Assembly: GCA_965213765.1 (NCBI GenBank)
Contig: OZ243926.1
Span: 4,464,001-4,528,000, forward strand
From: JAJDXO01 sp965213765
GTDB lineage: Bacteria > Pseudomonadota > Alphaproteobacteria > Rhodospirillales > UBA2165
DNA length: 64,000 bases
Direction of reading: 5' to 3'
In this document: positions 42,979 to 50,615 of the stretch, piece after piece
How positions within the stretch are numbered: the stretch's first letter is position 1
Layout: each line of letters begins with the position of its first letter
The notes under the pieces: model-generated
What the model was told of the DNA's origin: nothing
What the model saw: only the letters and a program-made list of their open reading frames with translations
Database searches by the model: none
Translations under genes and position numbers: made by a program

Positions 42979-44147
42979 GGATTCCTCTGCGAAAAGGGGA
43001 TTCTCAATGGGTTTGTGATGTGATTCAGTGTGGTTATCAACTGTTGGAGGCGTCGATGAGCGGCAAGGGTCAGCTGGGGTTTGCGGAAGCGTTTGTTTCT
43101 CCGGGTCTTAGGTCGAACCGGAAGCTTGATCGTCTGGATGCGTTGATCGACTGGTCTCCGCTGGAGCGCCTGGCGTCGGCGGTCCGCCCGGGGCGCCGGG
43201 GCCGTCCGCCCTATGCGCCGCTGTCGATGTTGAAGGCGCTTTATCTTCAGGTGCTTTACGATCTGTCGGACCCCGGTCTGGAGGAGGCGCTGCTGGACCG
43301 CCTGTCGTTCCGGCGTTTTTGCGGCTTTGCGCTTGACGGGGGCACGCCGGACGAGACCACGATCTGCCGCTTTCGCGGGGATGCGGGCGGGGTTCTGGAG
43401 GCGGCCTTCGAGGAGATCAACCGCCAGTTGGAGGCCGCCGGTCTGATCGTGCGCAAGGGCACGCTGATGGACGCCACGCTGGTGGCCGCGGCCTCGCGCC
43501 CGCCGCCCTACAAGGCCGGCGCGGGTGCCGGGCACGCGGGCGAGCCCGGCGCCGACTGGACCCGCAAGAAGGGGCGCGCCTTCTTCGGCTACAAGGCGCA
43601 TCTCGGCGTCGACCAGGGGTCGGGGCTGATCCGGCGGGTGGTGCTGACCTCGGCCAAGACCTCCGAGAGCGAGGTCGCCGACCGGCTGATCTGCGGCGAC
43701 GAGGCCGCGGTCTATGGCGACAAGGCCTACGAGCAGGCGGCGAGACGGGCGCGGCTCAAGGCGGCCGGGATTAAGGACCGGATCATGCACCGGCGGCACA
43801 AGCACATAGCCGCGCTGCCCCATTGGCAGCAGCGCCGCAACGCTCTGATCGCGCGACGGCGCGCCCCGGTCGAGGCCGTGTTCTCCGCCCTCAAGCGGCT
43901 TTACGGGCTGCGCCGCGCCGAGAGCCGGTCCCGGGACAGGAACACGGCCCGCCTCTTCGCCGCCGCCGCCGTCTACAACATGCGCCGGGCCTGCCTGCTC
44001 GCCGGGCCGTGAGGGCGCGACGCGCCCGGAAACCGCAAAACACACCGCAATCCAGCCCGCAAACGCCGCGGCAAACCCGCCGCCCGGTACCAAAACAGCC
44101 CCAACCCCCGACACAAACCCCTCCTTGCGACTTTCGCAGAAGAATCC
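42979..44147 (+). mobile_element. IS5-family insertion sequence
   Basis: Inverted ends GGATTCCTCTGCGAAA (42979-42994) and its near-perfect complement TTTCGCAGAAGAATCC (44132-44147, one mismatch) bracket a single full-length transposase gene. The homology of the ends extends a few bases inward. A target duplication could not be identified. Confidence 0.85.
43056..44012 (+). CDS. IS5-family transposase
   Basis: A 318-residue DDE transposase. YAPLSMLKALYLQVLYDLSD and LSFRRFCGFALDGGTPDETT are the N-terminal IS5 domain; GTLMDATLVAAASRPPPYKA gives the first catalytic aspartate, EAAVYGDKAYEQAARRARLK the second (GDKAY), and RRRAPVEAVFSALKRLYGLR the glutamate. ATG 43056 follows GGAGG. The gene looks intact and may be active. 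Confidence 0.9.
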   Translation: MSGKGQLGFAEAFVSPGLRSNRKLDRLDALIDWSPLERLASAVRPGRRGRPPYAPLSMLKALYLQVLYDLSDPGLEEALLDRLSFRRFCGFALDGGTPDETTICRFRGDAGGVLEAAFEEINRQLEAAGLIVRKGTLMDATLVAAASRPPPYKAGAGAGHAGEPGADWTRKKGRAFFGYKAHLGVDQGSGLIRRVVLTSAKTSESEVADRLICGDEAAVYGDKAYEQAARRARLKAAGIKDRIMHRRHKHIAALPHWQQRRNALIARRRAPVEAVFSALKRLYGLRRAESRSRDRNTARLFAAAAVYNMRRACLLAGP

Positions 44148-44318
44148 GTTGTGAAGAGGGCTGACAACCGTGGATTGGCTGTTGCCGCTGGAGCTTGAAG
44201 ACAAGAATTCGCTCAAGCAGAGCAAGTCGCTGGAGAACGCGGCTCCCACCCTCGCAACGTGACCAATCAGATCAAGATACTCAACGACCCTTGGCTGGGG
44301 AAGCACACCGAGAGCGGA
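44013..44318. other. IS right end and spacer
   Basis: Holds the IS5 right inverted repeat to 44147, then about 170 bases with no supported gene before the convergent hipA end. Confidence 0.4.
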
Positions 44319-45632
44319 TCAGGCGAGGGTTTGTTCCATCAGTCGCAAGCGTGCTCGAATGCCGTTGATGACCGAATCGGCAAGTTCAGCTGGAAATTGC
44401 TGGGGGAGCGATTCGAGCACGGTTTCGATCGCCGGTTCCGCCCCTTCCGCCAGCTCTCTGCATATTTCGTTGATCGTTAGAGCGGGTAGGCCTTCTCTCG
44501 CCACCGTCTGGGCAAAGTGCCGCGGCGAAATCCTGCCGATGACGTAGTGGCGGTTGTCGCCGACAGCGAGTGCCAGCTTGAACCTGTTTTGCCTCAATTG
44601 GCCTGCATCCACAGAGGGTTGCGCCGACATGACGTCATAGAGCGGCGTCATGCTAAAGCGCCCTCCAGGCTTCAAGAAGATACTGAAATTCTTGGCATGT
44701 CCGTCGGTTGCGCCGAGCAACCAGAATACGATCTGGGCCTTGATGAACATACGTTGGTCCGCCGCGGGCTCGTCACTGCCCTGGAGCAAGCCAAGTATAT
44801 CGGCCATGCCCGGTCCCCCGTCGGCGTCGTACTTGAGGGAAGCCGGCACCGACAGGGCTTGGCAACAATCTTCCTGCGGGAGACGTAGCAGGCGCCCGTT
44901 TTTCGTCCAAAGGCGGTCGAAGCGTTTGACCACCAGGACGCGCTCGCCATCGAAATCCATGATCTCGGTGCTCGCACTGGCTAGGCCGAGCGCGGCGGTG
45001 AGGTTGAGGCACAGATGCTCGTTCTCTACGCTTCGGCTCAGGTCGATGCCGTTCGGCAGTATGCCGATTTGCGGTTTCATAATATGTGTCGTCGCGGTCG
45101 TGCCGCGCGGGATGTGCCACTTGTCCTTCCAATAGAGATAGGCCGTTTTCTCCTGGGCCCCAGCGATGGAAATTCGAAACTCCTCATCGTCGTCCAGCCC
45201 CAGCGGGGCCATGGCCAGATTCCGAAGTTTGCCTGCGATCTCGCTATCTTCCGCCGTTCGTCCCTCGACCGCTCCTGGTGGGCCAGGTTCTTGTCCTTCG
45301 GGCAGGATCTGCAGCGCACCCACGCAATCACGCCCGAGCTCGGTGAGCAGGCTATATGCATCGTGGCCTTCCGCCCCGATTCGTTCCGCAATTTGTCGGC
45401 GTATCTGCTCGGGATCGGGCAGCAGGTTGTCAAAGACCGCAAGGACCGGATCGCCAATATAGCGGTCCTCGCGGACCGGCAACGAAGTGGAAATCGGTAG
45501 AGTGTGCTCCCAATCGAGCCAGCTTGAATCGTATTGGAAGTCGACGGCACCGCTGCTCAGCCTACGCAGCCGGCCTACCAACCGGGCGTTGAGGAACACG
45601 TTGAGGGGGGTGCGAGCCCGCCGGCGCACCAT
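44319..45632 (-). CDS. hipA: HipA-type toxin kinase
   Basis: A 437-residue HipA family Ser/Thr kinase. The N-terminal subdomain has DSSWLDWEHTLPISTSLPVR and FDNLLPDPEQIRRQIAERIG; ISIAGAQEKTAYLYWKDKWH is the ATP-binding region; LLGATDGHAKNFSIFLKPGG holds the catalytic D-x-x-x-K-N, and MTPLYDVMSAQP the DFD-like metal site. In the best-known case HipA phosphorylates glutamyl-tRNA synthetase and stops translation. It overlaps hipB by one base (TAATG). All key residues look intact. Confidence 0.92.
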   Translation of the reverse strand: MVRRRARTPLNVFLNARLVGRLRRLSSGAVDFQYDSSWLDWEHTLPISTSLPVREDRYIGDPVLAVFDNLLPDPEQIRRQIAERIGAEGHDAYSLLTELGRDCVGALQILPEGQEPGPPGAVEGRTAEDSEIAGKLRNLAMAPLGLDDDEEFRISIAGAQEKTAYLYWKDKWHIPRGTTATTHIMKPQIGILPNGIDLSRSVENEHLCLNLTAALGLASASTEIMDFDGERVLVVKRFDRLWTKNGRLLRLPQEDCCQALSVPASLKYDADGGPGMADILGLLQGSDEPAADQRMFIKAQIVFWLLGATDGHAKNFSIFLKPGGRFSMTPLYDVMSAQPSVDAGQLRQNRFKLALAVGDNRHYVIGRISPRHFAQTVAREGLPALTINEICRELAEGAEPAIETVLESLPQQFPAELADSVINGIRARLRLMEQTLA

Positions 45633-45880
45633 TAGTACATGTCCTCCATTTCTTGATTGATCTTAGAGCGTTCCCGAATCACAAGTTCGAGATCCAGTGC
45701 CGTCATGACATGGATCAGAGTGCGAAGTTGCGTGCGTGGCTCGCCGCTCTCCAGAGCCGAGATCGTCGCTTGACGCAGATTGGTCCTAGACCCGACGTCT
45801 CCTTGTCGCAAAAGCATGTTGCGACGGCGACGGCGAAGCGCGGCTCCAATCTGCTTGGAAGTGCGTGCAATTTGCTCCAT
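45632..45880 (-). CDS. hipB: HipB-type antitoxin
   Basis: An 82-residue XRE-family repressor: SKQIGAALRRRRRNMLLRQG then VGSRTNLRQATISALESGEP is the helix-turn-helix. The ATG at 45880 is the start nearest the operators. HipB holds HipA inactive and represses the operon; a 26-bp-periodic operator array lies directly upstream. Confidence 0.9.
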   Translation of the reverse strand: MEQIARTSKQIGAALRRRRRNMLLRQGDVGSRTNLRQATISALESGEPRTQLRTLIHVMTALDLELVIRERSKINQEMEDMY

Positions 45881-45903
45881 TGGACACTGTCTCCATCATG
45901 GCA

Positions 45904-45999
45904 TATACGGTGTAGCGCTTTTCCTAGTGTATACGCCACAGCGTATTTGTGTCAATATACGATTTAGAGTATATTTATTAATATACTCTGTGGGGTATT
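45904..45999. promoter_or_regulatory. Array of four HipB operator-like sites
   Basis: TATAC-N8-GTATA/T sites start at 45930, 45956 and 45982, and a half-site TATAC at 45904: an exact 26-bp period. The site at 45956-45973 is a perfect TATAC-N8-GTATA. Escherichia coli HipB binds TATCC-N8-GGATA, the same architecture. Confidence 0.85.
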
Positions 46000-46109
46000 G
46001 GGCAGAAAGGAATATCTACGGTGAAGTGTCAATCGGCGTGCAAAATTGACCCCCTGAATGGCACGGCGGAGGTTGTCCCGGTAGTCAATAGGGGGGACCC
46101 GCGCGGCTT

Positions 46110-46512
46110 CGTGTAGCGGCCTGCGCTACGCGGAGCGAAGCCGCGTGGGGGGTGTCTGTTGTGGGCGACGAGGATCCATGCCTGTGCGGAGGCGATTGAT
46201 TTCTCCCAGTCCTTGGCCAGTCGGCGGCATCGGTTGAGCCAGGCGAAGGTCCTCTCGACGACCCATCTCCTGGGCAGGACCTCAAAGCCCTTGGCGGTAT
46301 CGGGACGTCTTATGATCTCGATCGTCCAGCGGCCGATGTCTTCGAGGGCACCCTCAAGTTTTGGTCCGCCATAGGCGGCGTCGGCGAAGAGGTGACGCAG
46401 TTGGGGAAAGCGATGACGGATCGATTTGAGGACCCCGGGCGCGCCGTCGCGGTCCTGGATATCGGCTGAATGCACGATCAGGCCGAGCAGCAGGCCAAGC
46501 GTATCGGTGACC
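46110..46512 (-). mobile_element. IS5-group transposase, C-terminal remnant
   Basis: Minus strand: VHSADIQDRD-like start, HRFPQLRHLFADAAYGGPKL with a catalytic aspartate, and RRWVVERTFAWLNRCRRLAK with the glutamate. The N-terminal half is missing and the last codons run into unrelated sequence. It truncates the membrane-protein gene that follows on the other strand. Confidence 0.82.
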
Positions 46513-46722
46513 TATGCGATTAAGTATGGTTTTCTGTCCCGGTCAGTTGGCCTCTTCGCGATAGTGTGGTTGGTGGCGAATGTGCTCTCGGACTATTGGA
46601 TGAACGGTTCAACAGAGGCTGTTGAGATGCTTCCGGTGTTATCCGTTTATTCGGGTGCATGGGGTCTCATCGCCGTAGCAATGTATTTTTCTTCGGCACA
46701 TATTGATGAAAAGAACGATTAG
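46513..46722 (+). pseudogene. Two-helix membrane protein, N-terminally truncated
   Basis: The frame reads YGFLSRSVGLFAIVWLVANV, then VEMLPVLSVYSGAWGLIAVA and MYFSSAHIDEKND to the stop. It has two transmembrane helices and a charged cytoplasmic tail. Its beginning is replaced by the IS5-type remnant. It is less GC-rich than its neighbours, suggesting a separate origin. Not recognised. Confidence 0.45.
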
Positions 46723-46785
46723 GCCGAAGGCAGATATCGGGGTTGCCGCCGGCCGTGAGGTTGGCCGGTAATGGGGCGGGGGAGG

Positions 46786-47295
46786 CTAAAGCCTGAGTCG
46801 CTCGAAGGTCCGAAGCGGCAGGTACAGGCGTAGCGGCTGCGACGGGAAGGGCGTGAAGCCGTAGCGCTCGTAGAAAGCCCTGGCGCGGTCGTGCAGCGTA
46901 TCGACCACGACGGCATAGACGCCGATCGTATCGCCCGCGCGGACGACCCTATGGATCGCGTCGAGCAACAGAACCTCGCCGAGCCCGCTCCCCTGGCTGC
47001 GAAGATCGACGGCCAGCCGCCCGATGACAGCCGCCGGCACGGGATAGTGCGGCAGGCGCCTGACGAGCTCCGCCGGCAGGTTGTCCTTCTCGAAACTCGC
47101 CGCGCTCAGCGTGTAGTAGCCAGCGATTCGTTCGGGCGGGTCGCCCAACGCGACGAAGACCCGCGCGACGCGCCGCCGGGTGTCCTGGGAAGCCTGCCGG
47201 CGGATGTAGCGGTCGAGCGAAGGTTCCCCGCAGGAGAAGGACGCGCGGTCGTGAAGCGGACCGAGCGGCTCGACCGTCAGCGGCAATTCATCCAC
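46786..47295 (-). CDS. GNAT acetyltransferase toxin (TacT-like)
   Basis: A 169-residue GNAT protein. LHDRASFSCGEPSLDRYIRR is the opening shared by TacT/AtaT toxins, GYYTLSAASFEKDNLPAELV follows, and VIGRLAVDLRSQGSGLGEVL is the acetyl-CoA pyrophosphate loop (R/Q-x-x-G-x-G/A). FYERYGFTPFPSQPLRLYLP ends the fold. Such toxins acetylate charged tRNAs and block translation. The GTG start at 47295 overlaps the antitoxin gene by 8 bases. Confidence 0.9.
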   Translation of the reverse strand: MDELPLTVEPLGPLHDRASFSCGEPSLDRYIRRQASQDTRRRVARVFVALGDPPERIAGYYTLSAASFEKDNLPAELVRRLPHYPVPAAVIGRLAVDLRSQGSGLGEVLLLDAIHRVVRAGDTIGVYAVVVDTLHDRARAFYERYGFTPFPSQPLRLYLPLRTFERLRL

Positions 47296-47572
47296 CGATG
47301 CGATCGCGGTAACGGCGCGCGGCCCGCTTCAGCGCCGCGTTCGGCGCGGGCGGGTTGAGCAGCGCGTCATGGAAGGCGTCCCAATCTGTCGCCGGGAGCA
47401 CGATTCGCTCGTGCGCCTCGATCACCCGCTCGGCCGCGGTCACGGCGTTGTGCAGCACGAAACGGCTGACGGTGGTTTCCTCGTAGGCCGCCGCGCGTTC
47501 GAGCTTGCGTTTGCTCCTGGCGTCAAGACGCAGGTGGACCCGCTCGTGCTTGGTCTCGGCTGTTTCAACCAT
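47288..47572 (-). CDS. DUF1778 antitoxin (TacA-like)
   Basis: A 94-residue ribbon-helix-helix protein: KHERVHLRLDARSKRKLERA and YEETTVSRFVLHNAVTAAER are the DUF1778 signature. A C-terminal tail with DWDAFHDALLNPPAPNAALK wraps the GNAT toxin. ATG 47572 is supported by GGGAGA upstream. It precedes and overlaps the toxin gene, the standard tacAT arrangement. Confidence 0.9.
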   Translation of the reverse strand: MVETAETKHERVHLRLDARSKRKLERAAAYEETTVSRFVLHNAVTAAERVIEAHERIVLPATDWDAFHDALLNPPAPNAALKRAARRYRDRIGG

Positions 47573-47603
47573 TGCGATGTCTCCCGCGTAAGATGGCAAT
47601 GGA

Positions 47604-47632
47604 TATATGCACCATAACGGCGTACATTGCAA
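47604..47632 (-). promoter_or_regulatory. tacAT-like promoter
   Basis: Minus strand TTGCAA (47632-47627), 17 bases, CATATA (47609-47604). The leader to ATG 47572 is about 25 bases and contains GGGAGA. Confidence 0.55.
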
Positions 47633-47673
47633 GCGCGTTGGCAGACGAAACCGGCGACGGATAGGAGGGGACC

Positions 47674-47733
47674 ATGACCCTGCGGTGCGCGCTCTACGCC
47701 CGCTATTCGTCCGACCGGCAGCGGGCGGCGTAA
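47674..47733 (+). pseudogene. Serine recombinase N-terminal stub
   Basis: Behind a strong AGGAGGGG ribosome-binding site the frame reads MTLRCALYARYSSDRQRAA and stops. YARYSSDRQ is the catalytic-serine motif that opens large serine recombinases. Everything after residue 19 is gone; 47734-47977 holds no gene. Confidence 0.7.
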
Positions 47734-47977
47734 CGCCACCGGATCAAACTCCTCCGGCTCGTGCGCAGCCTGCTCGATTCCGCGTCCGACCACGGTATCT
47801 CGACCGATGAGTTCTGCTGCGCATCCGGCCTGACTCCGGCGCGGTTTTGCGCAGACCCGTGAGCCGACCGGGCGCGGGAATGCCGTCGCGACAGCCCTGG
47901 ACGTCGGCGGCCGGATAGTACGAACATTTATCGAAGGGCGCGCGGCGGTCCGGGAACCGGAAGACGTGCGGCGATGC

Positions 47978-48411
47978 TCAGGGCGCGGTGGGGCCTGCCG
48001 TCCAGGGATCGATCACGTCGATGCCGCATTGCGCGAAGTCCCTGGCGTTCCTGGTCGCCACCGCCGCATGCCTCGCGCGGGCGATGGCGGCGATTTGGCA
48101 ATCGGCCTCCAGGATCGGGCGGCCCAGTGATCGGCGGGACGCGGCAATCGCGGCATAGGCCCTGGCCGCGGCGCTGTCGAAGGGCAGCACCCGTCCGGCG
48201 AAGTCCTCGCCGATCACCGCGTCGATCTCGGCGGCGAGGTGGTCGCGGCGCCGGCCCGCCGGCAGGATGGCCGCGCCCGCGCGCAACTCCGCCTCGCTAC
48301 GGCGGTGAGGCAGAGCCCGGCCGAGTCCTGCCCGGAAACCCACGTCATGACCGCGGGATCGGGCGTAAGCCGCATCAGCTCGGACACGACATTGGTGTCC
48401 AGGACGATCAT
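47978..48411 (-). pseudogene. FitB-like PIN toxin with a one-base frameshift
   Basis: From ATG 48411: MIVLDTNVVSELMRLTPDPA and GQDSAGLCLTAV, then the frame breaks near 48300. One base missing in the GCC-GTC-AGC stretch would restore reading as SEAELRAGAAILPAGRRRD, AYAAIAASRRSLGRPILEAD, CQIAAIARARHAAVATRNAR and DFAQCGIDVIDPW. All PIN acidic residues are present across both frames. It is either a recent mutation or a sequencing error. Confidence 0.8.
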
Positions 48412-48421
48412 GGCCGCGCGC

Positions 48422-48664
48422 TCAACCGAACTCGGGCGGTGGACGCATTGGGCCGCGCTCGGGCAGTTCGAAATCGACGCCGCCGAGCGCGGCGAAGCGG
48501 GCATGGATGGCCCGGCCCAGGTCCTTGGGCGGCGGCGGCTCGCCGACCGAGCGGCCCAGGATGTCGCGGGCTTCCTCTTCCATCGAGCGGCCGTTCTCGG
48601 CGGCGCGCACGCGCAGGCGGCGCTTCACTCCTTCGTCCAGGTTCCTGATGGTGATGCTGGCCAT
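48422..48664 (-). CDS. FitA-like antitoxin (ribbon-helix-helix)
   Basis: An 80-residue protein: MASITIRNLDEGVKRRLRVR, AAENGRSMEEEARDILGRSV is the FitA/Arc-type fold with the conserved ASITIRNLD start. ATG 48664 is 8 bases from GGAGA; the ATG at 48670 is too close. It stands 10 bases before the broken toxin. If the toxin is dead, this antitoxin is an orphan. Confidence 0.85.
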   Translation of the reverse strand: MASITIRNLDEGVKRRLRVRAAENGRSMEEEARDILGRSVGEPPPPKDLGRAIHARFAALGGVDFELPERGPMRPPPEFG

Positions 48665-48772
48665 GGACATTCTCCGTTCACAGAGTATATGCGGGATTAA
48701 GCATTGCTTGCATCACGGTCAAGCGTGTCGGTCCCATCGGCCGCGGCGTCGAGAGGGATGGGTGCGGGCCGG

Positions 48773-49060
48773 TCAGACCGCAGCGAATTTTCGAACCTCG
48801 ATCGGGTCGCGGTGGTGATGCGCGTGCCAGAGATCGTACTGCATCTGCTGCGTCAGCCAGCTCTCGGGGCTGCCGCCGAAGGCCTCGGACAGCCGGATCG
48901 CCATCTCCGGGGAGATGCCGAGACGGCCGTTGAGCAACATCGACAGCGTATTGCGCGATACCGAAAGCCCCTTCGCGGCTTCGGTTACGGTCAGCCCGAG
49001 GGGTTCAAGGCACTGGCGCCGGATGAACGAGCCGGGATGGGGCGGGTCGTGCATGAGCAT
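48773..49060 (-). CDS. higA: HigA-type antitoxin (copy 2)
   Basis: A 95-residue XRE protein: HDPPHPGSFIRRQCLEPLGL (HPGxxxxE-type start), TVTEAAKGLSVSRNTLSMLL and GRLGISPEMAIRLSEAFGGS, the HigA helix-turn-helix. GGAGG stands upstream of ATG 49060, 13 bases after higB. It differs clearly from copy 1, so it is an independent module. Confidence 0.9.
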   Translation of the reverse strand: MLMHDPPHPGSFIRRQCLEPLGLTVTEAAKGLSVSRNTLSMLLNGRLGISPEMAIRLSEAFGGSPESWLTQQMQYDLWHAHHHRDPIEVRKFAAV

Positions 49061-49073
49061 GGGTGATACCTCC

Positions 49074-49352
49074 CTAGTGGTAGTCCAGATAGTCGACGTC
49101 GGCGGCGTGGCCGTCTTCGAAGCGGAAGATCACCCGCCAGTTGGCGCGAACCGTGACCGCCCAGAACCCGGCATGGGCGCCCCTGAGCGGGTGCAGCCGA
49201 AACCCGGGCAAATCCATGTCGTCCGGCGCGGCCGAGGCGTTGAGCCGCACGAGGATGTCGCGCACTTTCTCGCGGTGCTCCGGGTGAATGCGGCGTTCGT
49301 CGCCGCGTTCCATGAACCGCCTGAGCGCCCGGCTCCTGAAGTTCCGTATCAT
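49074..49352 (-). CDS. higB: HigB-type toxin (copy 2)
   Basis: A 92-residue RelE-superfamily toxin: MIRNFRSRALRRFMERGDER, LNASAAPDDMDLPGFRLHPL and GFWAVTVRANWRVIFRFEDG, ending in DYLDYH. The conserved tryptophan-arginine core is present. The minus-strand promoter lies so close to the ATG that the mRNA is probably leaderless. Confidence 0.9.
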   Translation of the reverse strand: MIRNFRSRALRRFMERGDERRIHPEHREKVRDILVRLNASAAPDDMDLPGFRLHPLRGAHAGFWAVTVRANWRVIFRFEDGHAADVDYLDYH

Positions 49353-49357
49353 GGCCG

Positions 49358-49386
49358 ACTGTAATATGCATTATGGCGCATGTCAA
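49358..49386 (-). promoter_or_regulatory. higBA copy 2 promoter, near-leaderless
   Basis: Minus strand TTGACA (49386-49381), 17 bases, TACAGT (49363-49358); the higB ATG begins at 49352. An AT-rich near-palindrome around ATAATGCATATTA lies in the spacer. Confidence 0.75.
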
Positions 49387-49453
49387 AATCGGGGTCGTTC
49401 TGCCCCTCCACCTGTTCCGCGGCGGAGGCGCCGTGAATCGCGCGGGTCACGGG

Positions 49454-49745
49454 TGCCTGCTTCGCTCGAATGCCGGCAAAGCCGCTCTCGCCGACTGGGG
49501 CCTCGGTGCTGACTGTGTTCATCACGCCCGAATGTTTTTCGACCGGCCCGACTACGATCTCGCTTCCGCCGCTCCGGGCACGTTTGCCATCACGCCGACC
49601 GCCGCAATGGCCGGCGCGCTCGAAAACGACTACGCCAACACGACGGCCATGATCTTCGGCGCCGCCCCCGCGTTCGCAGAGATCCTGGCGTCCACTAAAG
49701 AGATCGAGCGGATTGTGAACAGCCTCGATAGCCGGAGATAGCGTA
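49454..49745 (+). pseudogene. AbiEii C-terminal copy (inverted duplication)
   Basis: Bases 49454-49745 repeat 56836-57127 in inverted orientation with only a base or so different. The frame encodes LRSNAGKAALADWGLGADCV to ERIVNSLDSRR, the last 94 or so residues of the AbiEii protein at 56840. No start or nucleotidyltransferase domain is present. It directly precedes the duplicated MobF tail. Confidence 0.9.
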
Positions 49746-49937
49746 ACCCGCCGTGAGGCAATGGAATTGCCCGACGGACCGGGACCAGTTCTTCACCCAC
49801 CTCCGACGCCCGGCGCATCGAGGAACCTACGCCCGCGCTCGCCAGCCGCCCACGATCTCTCCCGGTTCACTACGCGTCTCGTGAGCCAGATGCATCCGTT
49901 ACTTCGGGACCGCGGCGACGGCCAGCACAAAGTGTCC

Positions 49938-50249
49938 TTATCGGAGGCGGCTGGACATCACCGCCAGGGCGAAGAACCCGCTACTCCGGAGACGGACGAG
50001 GAACGCCAACGCCGTGCCGAAGCGGAGGCTCAGGAATTCGCCCGGCTGCAGTCAGCCGCGTACAACGCGCGATCCGATGAAGAGGCCAGGGCGGCGAACA
50101 AGGCGTTGGACGACTATGCCGAGCGCCACGCCAAAAAGCGTGAGACGGCCGGGGAAGACGAGCGCCGGACCCGCAAGAAATCCCATGGACGAAGCATGGG
50201 TATGTAGCACCCTCGCGACTGGCGAAATCCGCTATGAAATGGGTCGGTC
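49938..50249 (+). pseudogene. MobF C-terminal copy (direct duplication)
   Basis: The frame (GEEPATPETDEERQRRAEAE to GRSMGM and stop at 50207) repeats the last 88 or so residues of the relaxase with several substitutions, plus 42 bases beyond the stop. No upstream relaxase sequence is present. Confidence 0.88.
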
Positions 50250-50536
50250 AAGGCCGCCAAAGCCGAACTTCTACGACGAGGTGACGGCCCAAATCATCGC
50301 CGGGCTTGGGCTCCCTAAGAACGCGCTCACGGGTCGCGACTATTCGGGTGTCAATATCCTGATCCTGTGGCATCGGGGTGCTCCTTCTTACGGTTCTCTC
50401 TAACGATAGGGAGTTCCTCCGACACATAAATCCTTACACCACCAGCGCGACCGAAATCCGCGCTTCCTGCGGTCATCACTATGCGGCAAAGACGCGTTTT
50501 GTCACATCTCTATTTACGTGTATAACCACAGCATTA
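50250..50536. other. Intergenic region without a gene
   Basis: From 50400 on the composition becomes AT-rich. No protein-like frame is seen. Confidence 0.35.
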
Positions 50537-50566
50537 TTGACTTGATAATAATCGCCTCTATATACT
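50534..50566 (+). promoter_or_regulatory. Candidate promoter of the first fic gene
   Basis: TTGACT (50537-50542), 18 bases, TATACT (50561-50566). ATTATTGACTTGATAAT around the -35 is a near-palindrome and could be an operator. The leader to ATG 50616 is about 45 bases. Confidence 0.5.
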
Positions 50567-50615
50567 TGTTATAATGCGGCACATTAAACTTGTGAAAACA
50601 CGCGGATAGTCCAGA

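Noticed and set aside
42948..44306. A 452-codon open frame on the minus strand across the IS5 transposase
   Set aside because: It is antisense to an intact transposase, has low-complexity arginine/proline-rich composition and no domain; it arises from the GC-rich codon bias.
45904..45999. CRISPR-like array suggested by regular 26-bp spacing
   Set aside because: The repeated unit is an 18-bp dyad with 8-bp gaps and sits at a hipB promoter; there are no cas genes, no conserved full repeats and no unique spacers.
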